A stretch of 35,655 nucleotides of DNA, taken from Ruegeria lacuscaerulensis (GTDB lineage: Bacteria > Pseudomonadota > Alphaproteobacteria > Rhodobacterales > Rhodobacteraceae). The translations under genes and the position numbers were made by a program. The stretch spans positions 1 through 35,655 of the forward strand of contig NZ_WPZL01000033.1 of the NCBI RefSeq assembly GCF_013031245.1, given 5' to 3'. The stretch's first letter is position 1; the number at the start of each line of letters is the position of its first letter. Of this stretch, positions 7,884-16,870 are shown piece by piece. Under the pieces are notes generated by a model, which was given only the letters and a program-made list of their open reading frames with translations, was not told the DNA's origin and did not search any database.

Positions 7884-9485
7884 TCAATCCGCGGCCGTTT
7901 TGTGTCGGGTGACATAGTATGTTCTGACCTGACCCTTGCCTTTCACCCTTGCTTCGACAGGTTCAGAGATATCAAAGCGATGCTCGACCTGTCTGGCGGT
8001 GACCTCGGAAACCTGTACCCGGCCCGGCGCACCGGTTGATTCAAGGCGGCTGGCAAAATTAACGGTGTCCCCCCAGACATCGTAAAGGAAACGGTGCGAT
8101 CCGATGATTCCAGCAACCACCGGCCCGGTATGCACGCCGACCCTGATATGCATCGGGTGGTCCGTTTCAAGGTTCAGCGCCTTGACCTGATCGAGCATCC
8201 GAAGCGCCATCTCGACGATCACCTCGGCATGATCTGCGCGACCATCCGGCACCCCGGCGGCAACCATATACGCATCGCCAATCGTCTTTATCTTTTCAAC
8301 GCCAAGTTCCGTCGCCGTTTTGTCGAACCCCGAGAAAATCCGGTTCAGATAGGAAACCACCTGTGCCGGGGCCAGCCTGGCCGACATCTCGGTAAAGCCG
8401 ACGATATCAGAAAAGAGCACGGTGACGTCGTCGTGGCGGTCGGCGATTGTGTCCTCGCCGTCATTAAGGCGCGTCACGATCTGTTGCGGCAGAATGCTGA
8501 GCAGAAGGCCTTTGTACTTTTGCTTTTCCGCTTCCATCATCTCAAGGTACTGGCGTTCGCGCTTTCGCCAGCGGTTTTTCTCCAGCGCGGCGCTGATCCG
8601 GGCTTGTAACAGGATCGGGTTGAAGGGTTTGGGCAGGTAATCCTCGGCACCGGCCTCGATGCAGCGCGCAACGCTTTCGACCTCATCCAGGGCTGAAATC
8701 ATAATGACGGGGATATCATGAAAGGCGTCATCCTGTTTCAACCGGGCCAGAACGTCGAAGCCGTTGATATCCGGCATCATCAGATCGAGCAGAACCAGAT
8801 CGAAAGGCTGTCGGGACATTTTCTCCAGAGCGGAATAGCCGCCGTCGGCAGTCCAGACGCGATGCCCGTCCCGCTTTAACCGGCGGGCCAGCAAGTCCCG
8901 GTTGGCCTCGGCATCATCGACGACAAGGATGTCGCCGGTTGATCCAGATGCATCGGCGATTGAAGGCAGGGGCTGCATGCTCTGGACCAGATTGGCAAAC
9001 ATCGCGACCGTTTCGCGCGGTGTGTCAGAGATTTTGAGGCCATCACCGGACAAACCCGAGAGCGTGTCGATACGTTGTAGCAAGGTGTCGGTGTGGTCCA
9101 AAAGCCCCAGCAAGTCCGGCTCCAGATTTTCTGCGTTCAGGTCCTCCAGATCCTCCAACATCATCTCGCTGTAGCCTTTGATCGCATTCATCGGGGTGCG
9201 CAGGTCGTGACGCAGCCGCTTCACGCCCTCATCGCCGCTGACCGTCAGCTTCATCGCCATCTCGGGGTGCAGAAGCTGATCCACCAAGGCGCTCAGTTCC
9301 GTCGTCGCCTGGGAAATCCGGTCCAGATCCGAAGTGACTTCTTCCAGATTCAGCCGCTTGGATTCGCTTTGAAGCATCTCGCAAAACCCGACAATGGCGC
9401 TGACTGGAGAGAGGAGGTTTTGACGCAAATTGGCCAACCACACTGCCTGTGCGTTTTGTGCTTCGTTTTCTGGGCTGCCATTCAC
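7884..9485 (-). CDS. Receiver-class III adenylate cyclase with HisKA-like repeats
   Basis: This 533-aa cytoplasmic protein would make cAMP under phosphorelay control. Two HisKA-like helical hairpins occupy residues about 15-80 and 85-145. The first has Gln in place of the phospho-His (RQNLLSP); the second keeps H93 (RHDLRTP). No ATPase domain follows. A receiver (about 184-300, phospho-Asp D234, K286) is linked by a helix (about 303-335) to a class III cyclase (about 350-528). The cyclase has metal Asp D360 and D404, adenine-type K400 and D469, and catalytic N476 and R480, so it looks active and ATP-specific. It starts with GTG; its ribosome binding site (GGGGAAG) lies inside the last codons of the upstream kinase gene, 3 bp away, so the two are coupled. 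Confidence 0.93.
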   Translation of the reverse strand: MNGSPENEAQNAQAVWLANLRQNLLSPVSAIVGFCEMLQSESKRLNLEEVTSDLDRISQATTELSALVDQLLHPEMAMKLTVSGDEGVKRLRHDLRTPMNAIKGYSEMMLEDLEDLNAENLEPDLLGLLDHTDTLLQRIDTLSGLSGDGLKISDTPRETVAMFANLVQSMQPLPSIADASGSTGDILVVDDAEANRDLLARRLKRDGHRVWTADGGYSALEKMSRQPFDLVLLDLMMPDINGFDVLARLKQDDAFHDIPVIMISALDEVESVARCIEAGAEDYLPKPFNPILLQARISAALEKNRWRKRERQYLEMMEAEKQKYKGLLLSILPQQIVTRLNDGEDTIADRHDDVTVLFSDIVGFTEMSARLAPAQVVSYLNRIFSGFDKTATELGVEKIKTIGDAYMVAAGVPDGRADHAEVIVEMALRMLDQVKALNLETDHPMHIRVGVHTGPVVAGIIGSHRFLYDVWGDTVNFASRLESTGAPGRVQVSEVTARQVEHRFDISEPVEARVKGKGQVRTYYVTRHKTAAD

Positions 9486-9488
9486 AAC

Positions 9489-12089
9489 TTATGCTTCCCC
9501 TGCAGAGGCAGGCCGGTGTTTGATTAGAATGTCGTTCAACTGGTTGAGGATGGTTTCAATTTCATCCCCGTCCTTGCTGATCAGAGTCTCGACCGAGCCG
9601 CTCAGCCGCGCGCGGTCATCGTTTGACAGGGTCTTCGCTGTAACTACGATGACGGGTATGTCTTTCCAGTCCGGGTTCTTCCTCATCCCCGCCAGAAATT
9701 CAAACCCGTCCATCTCGGGCATCATGAGATCCAGCAAAATGACGTCCGGTACGGATGCAGAAAGATGTTGAAGAGCGTCCAGCCCGTTGACAGCCTGTTC
9801 GATCTGCCAGCCTTCCTTGCCCAGAACGCGACAGATCATTTCGCGGGTTGCGGCCTCGTCTTCAACAACAAGGGCCCGGGGCGCTGGACGGGGCGGACAA
9901 TGCTCTTTCAGCGCATTCAGAAGTGTGACCGTGTCGATGGGTTTGCCCAGATATCCGCTGGCACCCAGAGACAACCCGCGCGTGCGGTCCTCTGCGAATG
10001 TCAGCATAATCACCGGGATGTCTGCCATGTTCGGATCGTCTTTCAGCTTGGACAACACCGCCCAGCCGTCAATCTCGGGCATGAACACGTCCAACGTGAT
10101 GGCGTCAGGCCGGAATTTGCGCGCCAGTTCCAATGCTTCGTCACCCTTGGTTGAAGCTAGAACGCGGTATCCTTCCCTGCGCAGCCGCCGCCCCAAAAGG
10201 TCATGCACCGTCGGGTCGTCATCGACCAACAGAACCAGCGGCGCATTTGAATCGCTATGCGGATCATCCCCGGAATCCCCTTTTTCCCGCAGCGGGTTTG
10301 TAGACGGATCTCTGCAGATGCTCGGAAGACGAATGGTGAAAGTTGACCCCTCGCCGAGGGTGCTGGCGCAGCGAATATTGCCGCCCAGCTGTTCGCAGAA
10401 GACCTTGGTGATCGACAGCCCCAGACCGGTGCCCCCATAGTTGCGGGTAGTGGAGGAGTCCGCCTGAGTGAACGCTTCGAACACTTTGTCGACTTGCTCG
10501 GGCGACATGCCGATGCCTTGGTCGGCGACTGAAAATTCCAGCTGATCCTGTTTCTTCGATCGCAGGACGGACAGCGTGATTGTCGCGTTTTCGGTGAACT
10601 TGCAGGCGTTGGACAGCAGGTTGAGCAATGCTTGCCTCACCTTGGTCAGATCGCAAACCATATCCCCGATGTTCTCGGCGCACACAAACTTCAAAGTATT
10701 GTTGTTTTTTTCGGCCAGCGGTCGCACCGTTGTTCCGACATCTTTGATCATTTGAAAGACATCGAAGGCCTCAAGATTGAACTCCATCTTCCCGGCTTCG
10801 ATTTTGGACAAATCCAGAATGTCGTTAATCAGGGCAAGCAGGTGCTTCCCGGCAGATTGGATTTTCTGAAGATCGCTCAGGTTCGTCTCGTCATTCTGAT
10901 CGATAGCTTCCTCAAGCATCAACTCACTGTATCCGATGATCGCGTTCAATGGCGTGCGGAGTTCGTGGCTCATGTTGGCAAGGAATGTGCTCTTGGTTTT
11001 ATTGGCAGCTTCAGCATTGTCTTTTGCCACGCGCAGTTCGCTTTCCACTTGCTTCTGGGTGGTAATGTCCCGGCCATAGATGTTCGCATAGCCTCCCTCC
11101 GGTACCGGCCATAGTAAAAGAGCATAGATCAGACCACCTGCCTCGTATTCGAAATCTTGCCGTTGATCCTCGTGCAAACCTTTGGTGACTCGTTTGCGCC
11201 AACCCGTTCCCACGCGGTCGCCAACCTTCAATTGTAGCGCTTCAATCAGTGGAGTGCTTGCCTTGTTGGCGTAGATCAATTTGCCCTTATCTGTGATGCG
11301 CATGACCGGGTTAGGGTTCTCTTCAGGAATGCGCGCCAGTTCTCGCATCCGCTTTTCTGCTTGCCTCAGCTGCGTAACGTCCCGCCCGTACAAGTTGACA
11401 TGTTTGGCATCCGGCACCGGCCAGAGCAGTAACGAATAGACCATGCCGCCAGCATGGCATTCAAAATCCTGCCGTTCGTTCTCTTCAAGCCCTCTCCTGA
11501 CGCGAGCCAGCCATTCTTCTGTAACGGCTGCACCGACTTTCAGGTTCAACGCATCCAACATCGGGTCGCTGGCTTTATTCGCAAAGAGCAGCTTTCCGTC
11601 GCTGCTGATACACATGACCGGATTGGGGTTTTCCTCAGGAATCTGAGCAAGCTCGGCATTGCGGGCTTCGACCTTCTTCAGTTCGGTCACATCGCTGTAG
11701 ATCGCAACGGTTCCGTTATCACGGGTCTTCCGCTCGCTGATCTTGATCCACCCCCCGGATGTCCGGCTTTGCATCTGGGTGCCTTCCGGATTGTCGTGAC
11801 GTTTCAGCCGTTGCGCCACCCATTCTTCTTCTCGTCCGATCGCATCTGTAATCACATTGAGCGACAGTGCTTTGCGAACGACCTGTTCGAACGTCATCCC
11901 CGGTTTCACCAAGTCTTCGTGCCCCGGATACAGCATCTTCCGATATGTCTCGTTCGCCAGAACCAAACGATCATCGGAATCGTAGAGGGCAAAGCCTTCC
12001 GGGATTGTGTTTATGGCATCGACGATCCGGTCCAGCGCTCGGTTCGTTCCAACCGGTTTCGACACATGGTGATCGTCTGATTGGTTCAT
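9489..12089 (-). CDS. Hybrid histidine kinase (3 PAS-HisKA-HATPase-2 REC)
   Basis: This 866-aa soluble sensor kinase has no membrane segment. The order is PAS-1 (about 18-140), PAS-2 (about 145-245), PAS-3 (about 247-350), HisKA with H375 (MSHELRTP), HATPase (N494 in the N box, D523 in DQGIG, GGTGLGL at 552-558), REC-1 (about 617-730, D667) and REC-2 (about 737-855, D787). PAS-2 and PAS-3 are a recent tandem duplication with a 104-residue period; both carry PEENPNPVM and LLLWPVP. The start at ATG 12089 is preferred over GTG 12119 because GGAG lies 8 bases upstream. It is the first gene of a two-gene operon with the REC-cyclase, so a phosphorelay to that receiver is likely. Confidence 0.93.
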   Translation of the reverse strand: MNQSDDHHVSKPVGTNRALDRIVDAINTIPEGFALYDSDDRLVLANETYRKMLYPGHEDLVKPGMTFEQVVRKALSLNVITDAIGREEEWVAQRLKRHDNPEGTQMQSRTSGGWIKISERKTRDNGTVAIYSDVTELKKVEARNAELAQIPEENPNPVMCISSDGKLLFANKASDPMLDALNLKVGAAVTEEWLARVRRGLEENERQDFECHAGGMVYSLLLWPVPDAKHVNLYGRDVTQLRQAEKRMRELARIPEENPNPVMRITDKGKLIYANKASTPLIEALQLKVGDRVGTGWRKRVTKGLHEDQRQDFEYEAGGLIYALLLWPVPEGGYANIYGRDITTQKQVESELRVAKDNAEAANKTKSTFLANMSHELRTPLNAIIGYSELMLEEAIDQNDETNLSDLQKIQSAGKHLLALINDILDLSKIEAGKMEFNLEAFDVFQMIKDVGTTVRPLAEKNNNTLKFVCAENIGDMVCDLTKVRQALLNLLSNACKFTENATITLSVLRSKKQDQLEFSVADQGIGMSPEQVDKVFEAFTQADSSTTRNYGGTGLGLSITKVFCEQLGGNIRCASTLGEGSTFTIRLPSICRDPSTNPLREKGDSGDDPHSDSNAPLVLLVDDDPTVHDLLGRRLRREGYRVLASTKGDEALELARKFRPDAITLDVFMPEIDGWAVLSKLKDDPNMADIPVIMLTFAEDRTRGLSLGASGYLGKPIDTVTLLNALKEHCPPRPAPRALVVEDEAATREMICRVLGKEGWQIEQAVNGLDALQHLSASVPDVILLDLMMPEMDGFEFLAGMRKNPDWKDIPVIVVTAKTLSNDDRARLSGSVETLISKDGDEIETILNQLNDILIKHRPASAGEA

Positions 12090-12336
12090 TTCGCGCGCTC
12101 CATCTGGTGAAACCGACACGTCGGTAAGTCACTGTTTTCAGTTGAATTGAAATGCGGGATCGAAACAAGGCTGTTTCGGCCCGTCTGTGTGCGCCTTTGG
12201 ATTGATGTTGACAGAGCCACTATTCTGCCGGATCCCGTGAGAACAATGGAAATCGCCGGTCGGCGGGCTGGGTCGTTCCATCTTTTGCGCACCGCAGCGC
12301 GGCGAAAACCATGAGATCGGCAGGATTGGCCCGCGT

Positions 12337-14067
12337 TCACCGGTTCAACCCGGCTGCGCGCAAACCCTGTTGATAGCGTTCGCGATCTTCCAATCGTGCA
12401 AAGGGATGTGTGCGCTCTGCCAATTGAAGAGAGGCGCCGGGGTCAAGACGCTTTAGGTCGAGAACAGCCTGCCTCGCCTCATCCAACTTGCCGCAAATGG
12501 CGTTGTTCACAGCAAGATCCAGATAAGAGCTACTACGATTAGGCTGAATCCGGATTGACGCCTCGGCCCACTCGATGGCTTCGTTGTGTCGGCCAGCCAC
12601 AAATTCACAAAGTGAGCGTATGGAATACCACAAAGCTATCAATGGATCGCGCGGGCTGAGCCTGATCGCGGCCATGATGTCATCGAGGGCTTCCTTGCCG
12701 TCGCCCAGATAAACCTGAGATCTGGCAAGCAAAGCATAGGCATGGGGGTCGTTGGGGTTGAGGGCTATAGCGTCCCGCAACTTCCTTACGGCGTCCTGAT
12801 GATGGCCTGAAAACAAATCCGCCGCACCAAGTAAGGCCATCGCATAAGCGTCGCGGCCGTTTATCGAAACTGCCCGTTGCGCCAGACTAATTGCCTTGGC
12901 CTTCGAAGCGTCAGGATTATCACTCCATCCACTCACGCTCTGCATCAAGTGAGTGAATGACAAGTCCGCCAAGCCGAATGAACTTTGGGGATCCAAATCG
13001 ACAGCTTTCAACAACAGGTTTTGGGCTTCAGCTATGTCGGCTTTTGTGAATTGTGAGATATGCCAATGAGCTCGCGCTGTCAGCTCCCAGGCGTCCATCC
13101 GGGGTATCACCTTGCGCCGTGCCCGTTGCATTTCTGCAGACAGGTATTCAGGTGCGACGGCGCCCACAATTTTTTGCGTAATCTCGTCCTGCAGATCGAA
13201 GATGTCTTCAATCACGCCGTCAAATCGATCGGTCCAGACGTAATGGTTTGCAATGGCGTCGATTAGTTTTACTGAGACGCGAACCCTGTTGCCGACCCTT
13301 CGAACGCTGCCCTCAAGAACGTATTGCACGCCCAGATCGCGAGCGATTTGCTCTGTCCCGATGACGCGACCCCGGTAGGAAAAGCTCGTATTTCGAGAGA
13401 TCACGAAGAACCAGTGAAACCGGGACAGCGCGGAAATCACATCTTCGGCGATACCTTCGGCAAAAAAGGTCTGATCCGCGTTTTGGGACACATTGTCAAA
13501 GGCCAAAACCGCAATCGAAGGTCGTTCCGGCACCTCCAAAAGGTAGCTCTGGATGGCTGATGCAGACATTCCCCAACCATAGGCGACCAAAGGCTCTGCG
13601 ATGTTTTTGAGTTTCTGAGAACCGAGACAGGTGAAGTGATCCGAAAGCCTGGCATCAAGGCTGCGCCGCGCAGTTTCCGAAATCACCAGTGAACCTGGCT
13701 CAGCCAGATTCTGAAGGCGTGCGGCCACGTTGACGCCGTCGCCATAGACGTCTTCATCAGCAAAACTCACATCGCCGCTGTGCAATCCCATCCTCAATGT
13801 GATCCGGGGATCATCGGTCAGTGCGTTTTGGACAGCCATCGAGCACTCTATACCATTGACCACGCTGGGAAATTCAACCAGCCAGCCGTCCCCCATGCTT
13901 TTTATCACCCTGCCGTGATGCGCACCAATTGCCGGAGTAAGAATGTCGTTCCGAAAACGGCGCAGCGCGGTCAATGTGGCAGCTTCATCCTCCCCCATGA
14001 GTTTGGAGTAGTTTGCTACATCCGCAGCCAGAATAGCGGTCAGCCGTCGTTCAGAGGCATTCGACAT
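12337..14067 (-). CDS. Adenylate cyclase with TolB-like and TPR regions
   Basis: This 576-aa protein has a class III cyclase domain (about residues 5-165) with metal Asp D16 and D60, adenine-type K56 and D106, and catalytic N113 and R117, so it appears competent for cAMP synthesis. A TolB N-terminal-like segment follows (about 183-310, beginning RPSIAVLAFDN), then TPR-like helical repeats (about 345-545). This architecture is frequent in Rhizobiales and Rhodobacteraceae. The frame is open to 14238, but the first 57 codons look unlike the family; the ATG at 14067 gives the conserved start ERRLTAILAADVANYSKLMG. No strong ribosome binding site precedes it. It is divergent from the first DUF2652-SRPBCC gene across a 214-bp gap. 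Confidence 0.92.
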   Translation of the reverse strand: MSNASERRLTAILAADVANYSKLMGEDEAATLTALRRFRNDILTPAIGAHHGRVIKSMGDGWLVEFPSVVNGIECSMAVQNALTDDPRITLRMGLHSGDVSFADEDVYGDGVNVAARLQNLAEPGSLVISETARRSLDARLSDHFTCLGSQKLKNIAEPLVAYGWGMSASAIQSYLLEVPERPSIAVLAFDNVSQNADQTFFAEGIAEDVISALSRFHWFFVISRNTSFSYRGRVIGTEQIARDLGVQYVLEGSVRRVGNRVRVSVKLIDAIANHYVWTDRFDGVIEDIFDLQDEITQKIVGAVAPEYLSAEMQRARRKVIPRMDAWELTARAHWHISQFTKADIAEAQNLLLKAVDLDPQSSFGLADLSFTHLMQSVSGWSDNPDASKAKAISLAQRAVSINGRDAYAMALLGAADLFSGHHQDAVRKLRDAIALNPNDPHAYALLARSQVYLGDGKEALDDIMAAIRLSPRDPLIALWYSIRSLCEFVAGRHNEAIEWAEASIRIQPNRSSSYLDLAVNNAICGKLDEARQAVLDLKRLDPGASLQLAERTHPFARLEDRERYQQGLRAAGLNR

Positions 14068-14281
14068 GGATGAAGCATAGCCGACGGCCGGCGAATGGGA
14101 AACTTCAGCGGTTTTGGATAAAACGTTAATGCCTCCGCTCCAATTTCGGCTGCGAACGCCAAGGGTTCGATGACGGCGGCTGAAGATCGGGACCACTTCG
14201 CGCAACCGACCATATTTGTTGTTTGAGTATGTTTTCATCTATGGTGAGCGCACGCGATCTTTGGACCGGGGGGGCTGCCAA

Positions 14282-15358
14282 ATGACAACACACACAGGTT
14301 ACCTGCTGATTGCCGACATTACCGGCTACACTCAGTTTCTGACATCTTCGGAAATGGATCATGCCAATCCCATTCTGCAATCCCTTCTGAGCGTTCTGCT
14401 TGAGCAGGTCGGAGACCCGCTGCACTTCTGGAAAACCGAAGGCGATGCCGTTCTGGCCTATTCGACACGACAGGATTTCCCGTCGGGAGAGACATTTCTG
14501 ACCATTTGCGAAAATCTCTACAATGCGTTCACCCTCAGACGGCAGGACATAATCGCCAACACGACGTGCCCGTGCCAGGCATGCGCCAATGTCGGCAATC
14601 TGGACCTCAAAATCATCGCCCACCACGGTCAGTTCGATGAAATGCAACTGGGGCCAACCAAAGACATCTCCGGTGCCGATGTCATTCTTGTTCACAGATT
14701 GACCAAGACGGATGTTGCCGAGCGCACCGGTATTAACAGCTATGCCTTGTTTAGCGAAGCGGCCGCAGAAGCCATGGATATTAGCGATATAATGGAGCCG
14801 TTTTCCCAGGAAATAGAACATTTTGGTGAAGTCGGAATGAAGGTCTACGATCTGGCCAAATCATGGGAAAAGATGCGCGCTGATCGCCCGCGCGATTTTC
14901 TCGAAGAAGAAGATGGCGTGTGGACCCTGCGCTACCATTTCGATGCGCCCATGTGCCTCGTGTGGGAGGCCCTCGTCGCTCCTGAACACAAGCTGAAATG
15001 GATGAACAGCGTCAACGACATCAAGATGGAGAACCCTTTGGGACGTCTTGGCCCGGGGTCAGGCTATCATTGCGCGCATGAAATGGCCCAGTTCTTTTAT
15101 CGGGTCACGGATTGGGAACCCTTTGAGTATTTCTCGACCCGCATTCTGGACCCTGCGCGCCCCGATGTCAGCTTTCCCGAGACCTACCATCTGACAGAAA
15201 CAGATAAGGGCACCGAACTGCGCTACACAATGGGTATGGCAACGGAAGTAGATGGCACGCGTTCGGAAATTTCCGAACAGGAATGTTCCGCGTTTTTAGC
15301 GGAATTCTGGGCGGTGTCTTTTGCGGACATGAATGAGCAACTCAGCCAATCCAAATAG
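14282..15358 (+). CDS. DUF2652 cyclase-like + SRPBCC protein, copy 1
   Basis: This 358-aa protein joins a cyclase-like domain (about residues 5-190) to an SRPBCC/polyketide-cyclase-type ligand-binding domain (about 212-352). The first half keeps the class III metal aspartates (D12 in LLIADITGYT, D55 in KTEGDAV) and the region DISGADVILVHR. There, the position of the catalytic Asn holds I135, while R139 is kept. A CPCQAC motif (C96, C98, C101) could bind a metal. Cyclase activity is therefore doubtful; nucleotide sensing is an inference. A G-rich ribosome binding site precedes ATG 14282, which matches the start of the paralogue at 17430. The ORF extends upstream to 14216 without conserved sequence. 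Confidence 0.88.
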   Translation: MTTHTGYLLIADITGYTQFLTSSEMDHANPILQSLLSVLLEQVGDPLHFWKTEGDAVLAYSTRQDFPSGETFLTICENLYNAFTLRRQDIIANTTCPCQACANVGNLDLKIIAHHGQFDEMQLGPTKDISGADVILVHRLTKTDVAERTGINSYALFSEAAAEAMDISDIMEPFSQEIEHFGEVGMKVYDLAKSWEKMRADRPRDFLEEEDGVWTLRYHFDAPMCLVWEALVAPEHKLKWMNSVNDIKMENPLGRLGPGSGYHCAHEMAQFFYRVTDWEPFEYFSTRILDPARPDVSFPETYHLTETDKGTELRYTMGMATEVDGTRSEISEQECSAFLAEFWAVSFADMNEQLSQSK

Positions 15359-15434
15359 CGCCGTGCGGCTTAACGTCGGGCGACAGATTTTACTGGTAGA
15401 TGATCCCAGCGCTGCCTGATCAAAGGAGTAGGCT

Positions 15435-15479
15435 ATGAAAAGCTACACTCCAGCAGTTGTGCTAAGCAAACAGTGGTGA
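15435..15479 (+). CDS. 14-codon micro-ORF with strong RBS
   Basis: ATG at 15435 follows AAAGGAG by 7 bases, one of the best ribosome binding sites in the window. The peptide is MKSYTPAVVLSKQW. It resembles the leader start of lasso-type RiPP precursors (Met-Lys-x-Tyr-x-x-Pro). A one-base shift near 15468 would continue it as SGDVIAARKPSS, another RiPP-leader-like stretch, so this may be a frameshifted precursor gene. No RiPP processing enzyme is visible in the window. It could also be chance or a regulatory leader peptide. Confidence 0.3.
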   Translation: MKSYTPAVVLSKQW

Positions 15480-15566
15480 CGTCATCGCGGCACGCAAGCC
15501 AAGTTCGGTGGATGCGACCTGCCAGCACAAATCAGTAGATTTGACCGTTAAGCCATCGCCGACACT

Positions 15567-15929
15567 CTATGCGTCGAAGTTCCAGATGTCGCCCTGTACC
15601 TTCCAGCCGTCGTCGCCTTTTCGGAAGTAGAGAACGTACTTCCCAGCAAGTTTTTGCCCTCCCATCGAGCCCGTCAGGGTTCCCATAGTAACGGCACAAT
15701 CTCCGCCGATATGGGCGTCGGTCAGATTGGCCACAACATTACTCAGGCCGCCGTCAATTGCTGCCTGCCAATATTCCCGAATGGCTGTATGACCTGTCAT
15801 TATCGGCGCACCCGGCGGCATGGCCGCGCCATCTTCAGCATAGGGTGCTGTCGCCTTACTTGCGTCCTTTGCATTGATCCCCTGGATGATAGCCGCGTCG
15901 AGTGCTTTTACAGTATCAATATCCGACAT
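15567..15929 (-). CDS. SnoaL/DUF4440-like NTF2-fold protein
   Basis: This 120-aa protein has the shape of the SnoaL-like/DUF4440 family: an N-terminal helix (VKALDAAIIQGINAKDASKATAPYA), a short turn with DGAAMPPGAP, a second helix around IREYWQAAI, then beta strands ending in KVQGDIWNFDA. Members are small enzymes or ligand-binding proteins of varied function, often encoded next to polyketide-cyclase-like genes, so no reaction is assigned. It lies between the first DUF2652-SRPBCC gene and the mer-like operon, alone on its strand apart from merR. The downstream 200 bp on its 3' side hold only the micro-ORF. Confidence 0.8.
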   Translation of the reverse strand: MSDIDTVKALDAAIIQGINAKDASKATAPYAEDGAAMPPGAPIMTGHTAIREYWQAAIDGGLSNVVANLTDAHIGGDCAVTMGTLTGSMGGQKLAGKYVLYFRKGDDGWKVQGDIWNFDA

Positions 15930-16044
15930 TGTTTACTCCCGAGTTTCTTGCTGGTGCCCTCAGGTTATCACAGGAACTCGGGTTGATGTTCATCTCTGGT
16001 GTTCAACCTTGGACGCCGCATCGCCGCAAGTCTGAACCGAGGCC

Positions 16045-16443
16045 TTAGAGGCTATCTGTTGTCCTCAGTTGGGAGAGCATTGGGCAGGATATGTTTCCGC
16101 TATCGCAGTTAGCAGTAAGTTCATTCAACGCCGCTTCCAGAACTGTCAACTCCTTGATCTTACGACGCACATTGGAGACATGACGCTCTGCCATCTCCTT
16201 CACGGTTTGGCAGTCTGCACCACTGCTTTCTGAGAGGTCGAGCAGCGTCTTCGCGTCTGCAAGTGGGAATCCCAAATCCCGGCACTTTCTCAATAAACGC
16301 AACCTTCCAACATCACGTTTTGAGTAGAGACGGCGATTGTTGGAGGCGCGCTCGGGTTTTGGCACAACTCCTTCGCGTTCATAATAGCGGATGGTTTCAA
16401 TACCGACTCCACTTTGCCGGGAAGCCTCTCCAATCGCAATCAT
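16045..16443 (-). CDS. MerR-family metal-responsive regulator
   Basis: This 132-aa regulator has an N-terminal winged HTH (GEASRQSGVGIETIRYYEREGVV, residues about 4-27), a dimerisation helix, and cysteines positioned as in mercury-responsive MerR: C77 in ADCQTVKE and the C-terminal pair in NCDSGNISCP. The spacing of the last two (seven residues) is shorter than in Tn501-type MerR, so the metal (Hg or another soft metal) cannot be fixed by eye. It is divergent from the merT-like gene and shares with it a promoter of MerR type, with a 19-bp spacer and a palindrome. It would act as a repressor that turns activator on metal binding by untwisting that promoter. Confidence 0.9.
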   Translation of the reverse strand: MIAIGEASRQSGVGIETIRYYEREGVVPKPERASNNRRLYSKRDVGRLRLLRKCRDLGFPLADAKTLLDLSESSGADCQTVKEMAERHVSNVRRKIKELTVLEAALNELTANCDSGNISCPMLSQLRTTDSL

Positions 16444-16458
16444 ATGAAATTACCCTGC

Positions 16459-16489
16459 TTGATCCTGTAGTGGCTACAGGATCTATACA
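16459..16489 (+). promoter_or_regulatory. MerR-type promoter and operator
   Basis: A -35 TTGATC (16459-16464) and a -10 TATACA (16484-16489) are separated by 19 bp, the over-long spacer diagnostic of MerR-regulated promoters. Within it sits a perfect inverted repeat with 10-bp arms, GATCCTGTAG (16461-16470) and CTACAGGATC (16474-16483), around TGG. The arms resemble CadR/PbrR-type operators. It drives the merT-like and GDCCV genes. Confidence 0.88.
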
Positions 16490-16542
16490 CCGCTTGGGTC
16501 ATCACTGCAAAGCCGTGCCGTGAAGACCAGTGGAGAAGAAGG

Positions 16543-16866
16543 ATGCAGAAATACCTTGGCCTCAGTTATTTAGGATCGGTTTCAGCGCTTGGCGTGGCGA
16601 CCTGCTGTGTTCTACCCATGGCCATGATGTTGCTCGGGTTGGGCGGCAGTTGGCTGGCAATATTCGGGAAAATTGCGACAGTAAGTTTTTATGTGCTGAC
16701 AATATCGACTGCGCTGGTCGCGTTGTCTTGGTCGGTATCGCATCGACGCGGATCAATTGGGCGGCTGAAATGGTGGCTTGCCGGAAGCACAGCAATGACC
16801 GGACTGGCATGGGTCATCGTGTTCAATGAGGCTCGGATCAACGATTATCTGATTATGCAGATGTGA
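16543..16866 (+). CDS. MerT-like inner-membrane metal transporter
   Basis: This 107-aa integral membrane protein has three predicted transmembrane helices (about residues 8-33, 38-63 and 73-95). A vicinal cysteine pair lies in the first helix (ATCCVLPM, C21-C22), the signature of MerT-type mercuric ion importers. Such proteins bring the metal into the cytoplasm for reduction or capture. No MerA or MerP is present in the window, so the complete detoxification route is not visible. The start has a clear ribosome binding site (GGAGAAGAAGG). It is followed after 4 bp by the GDCCV gene, in one operon under the MerR-type promoter. Confidence 0.88.
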   Translation: MQKYLGLSYLGSVSALGVATCCVLPMAMMLLGLGGSWLAIFGKIATVSFYVLTISTALVALSWSVSHRRGSIGRLKWWLAGSTAMTGLAWVIVFNEARINDYLIMQM

Positions 16867-16870
16867 GACT

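Noticed and set aside
12086..12340. 84-aa minus-strand ORF between the two cyclase/kinase genes
   Set aside because: It overlaps the kinase start in another frame, is arginine/serine-rich as in shadow frames of GC-rich DNA, and has no start signal.
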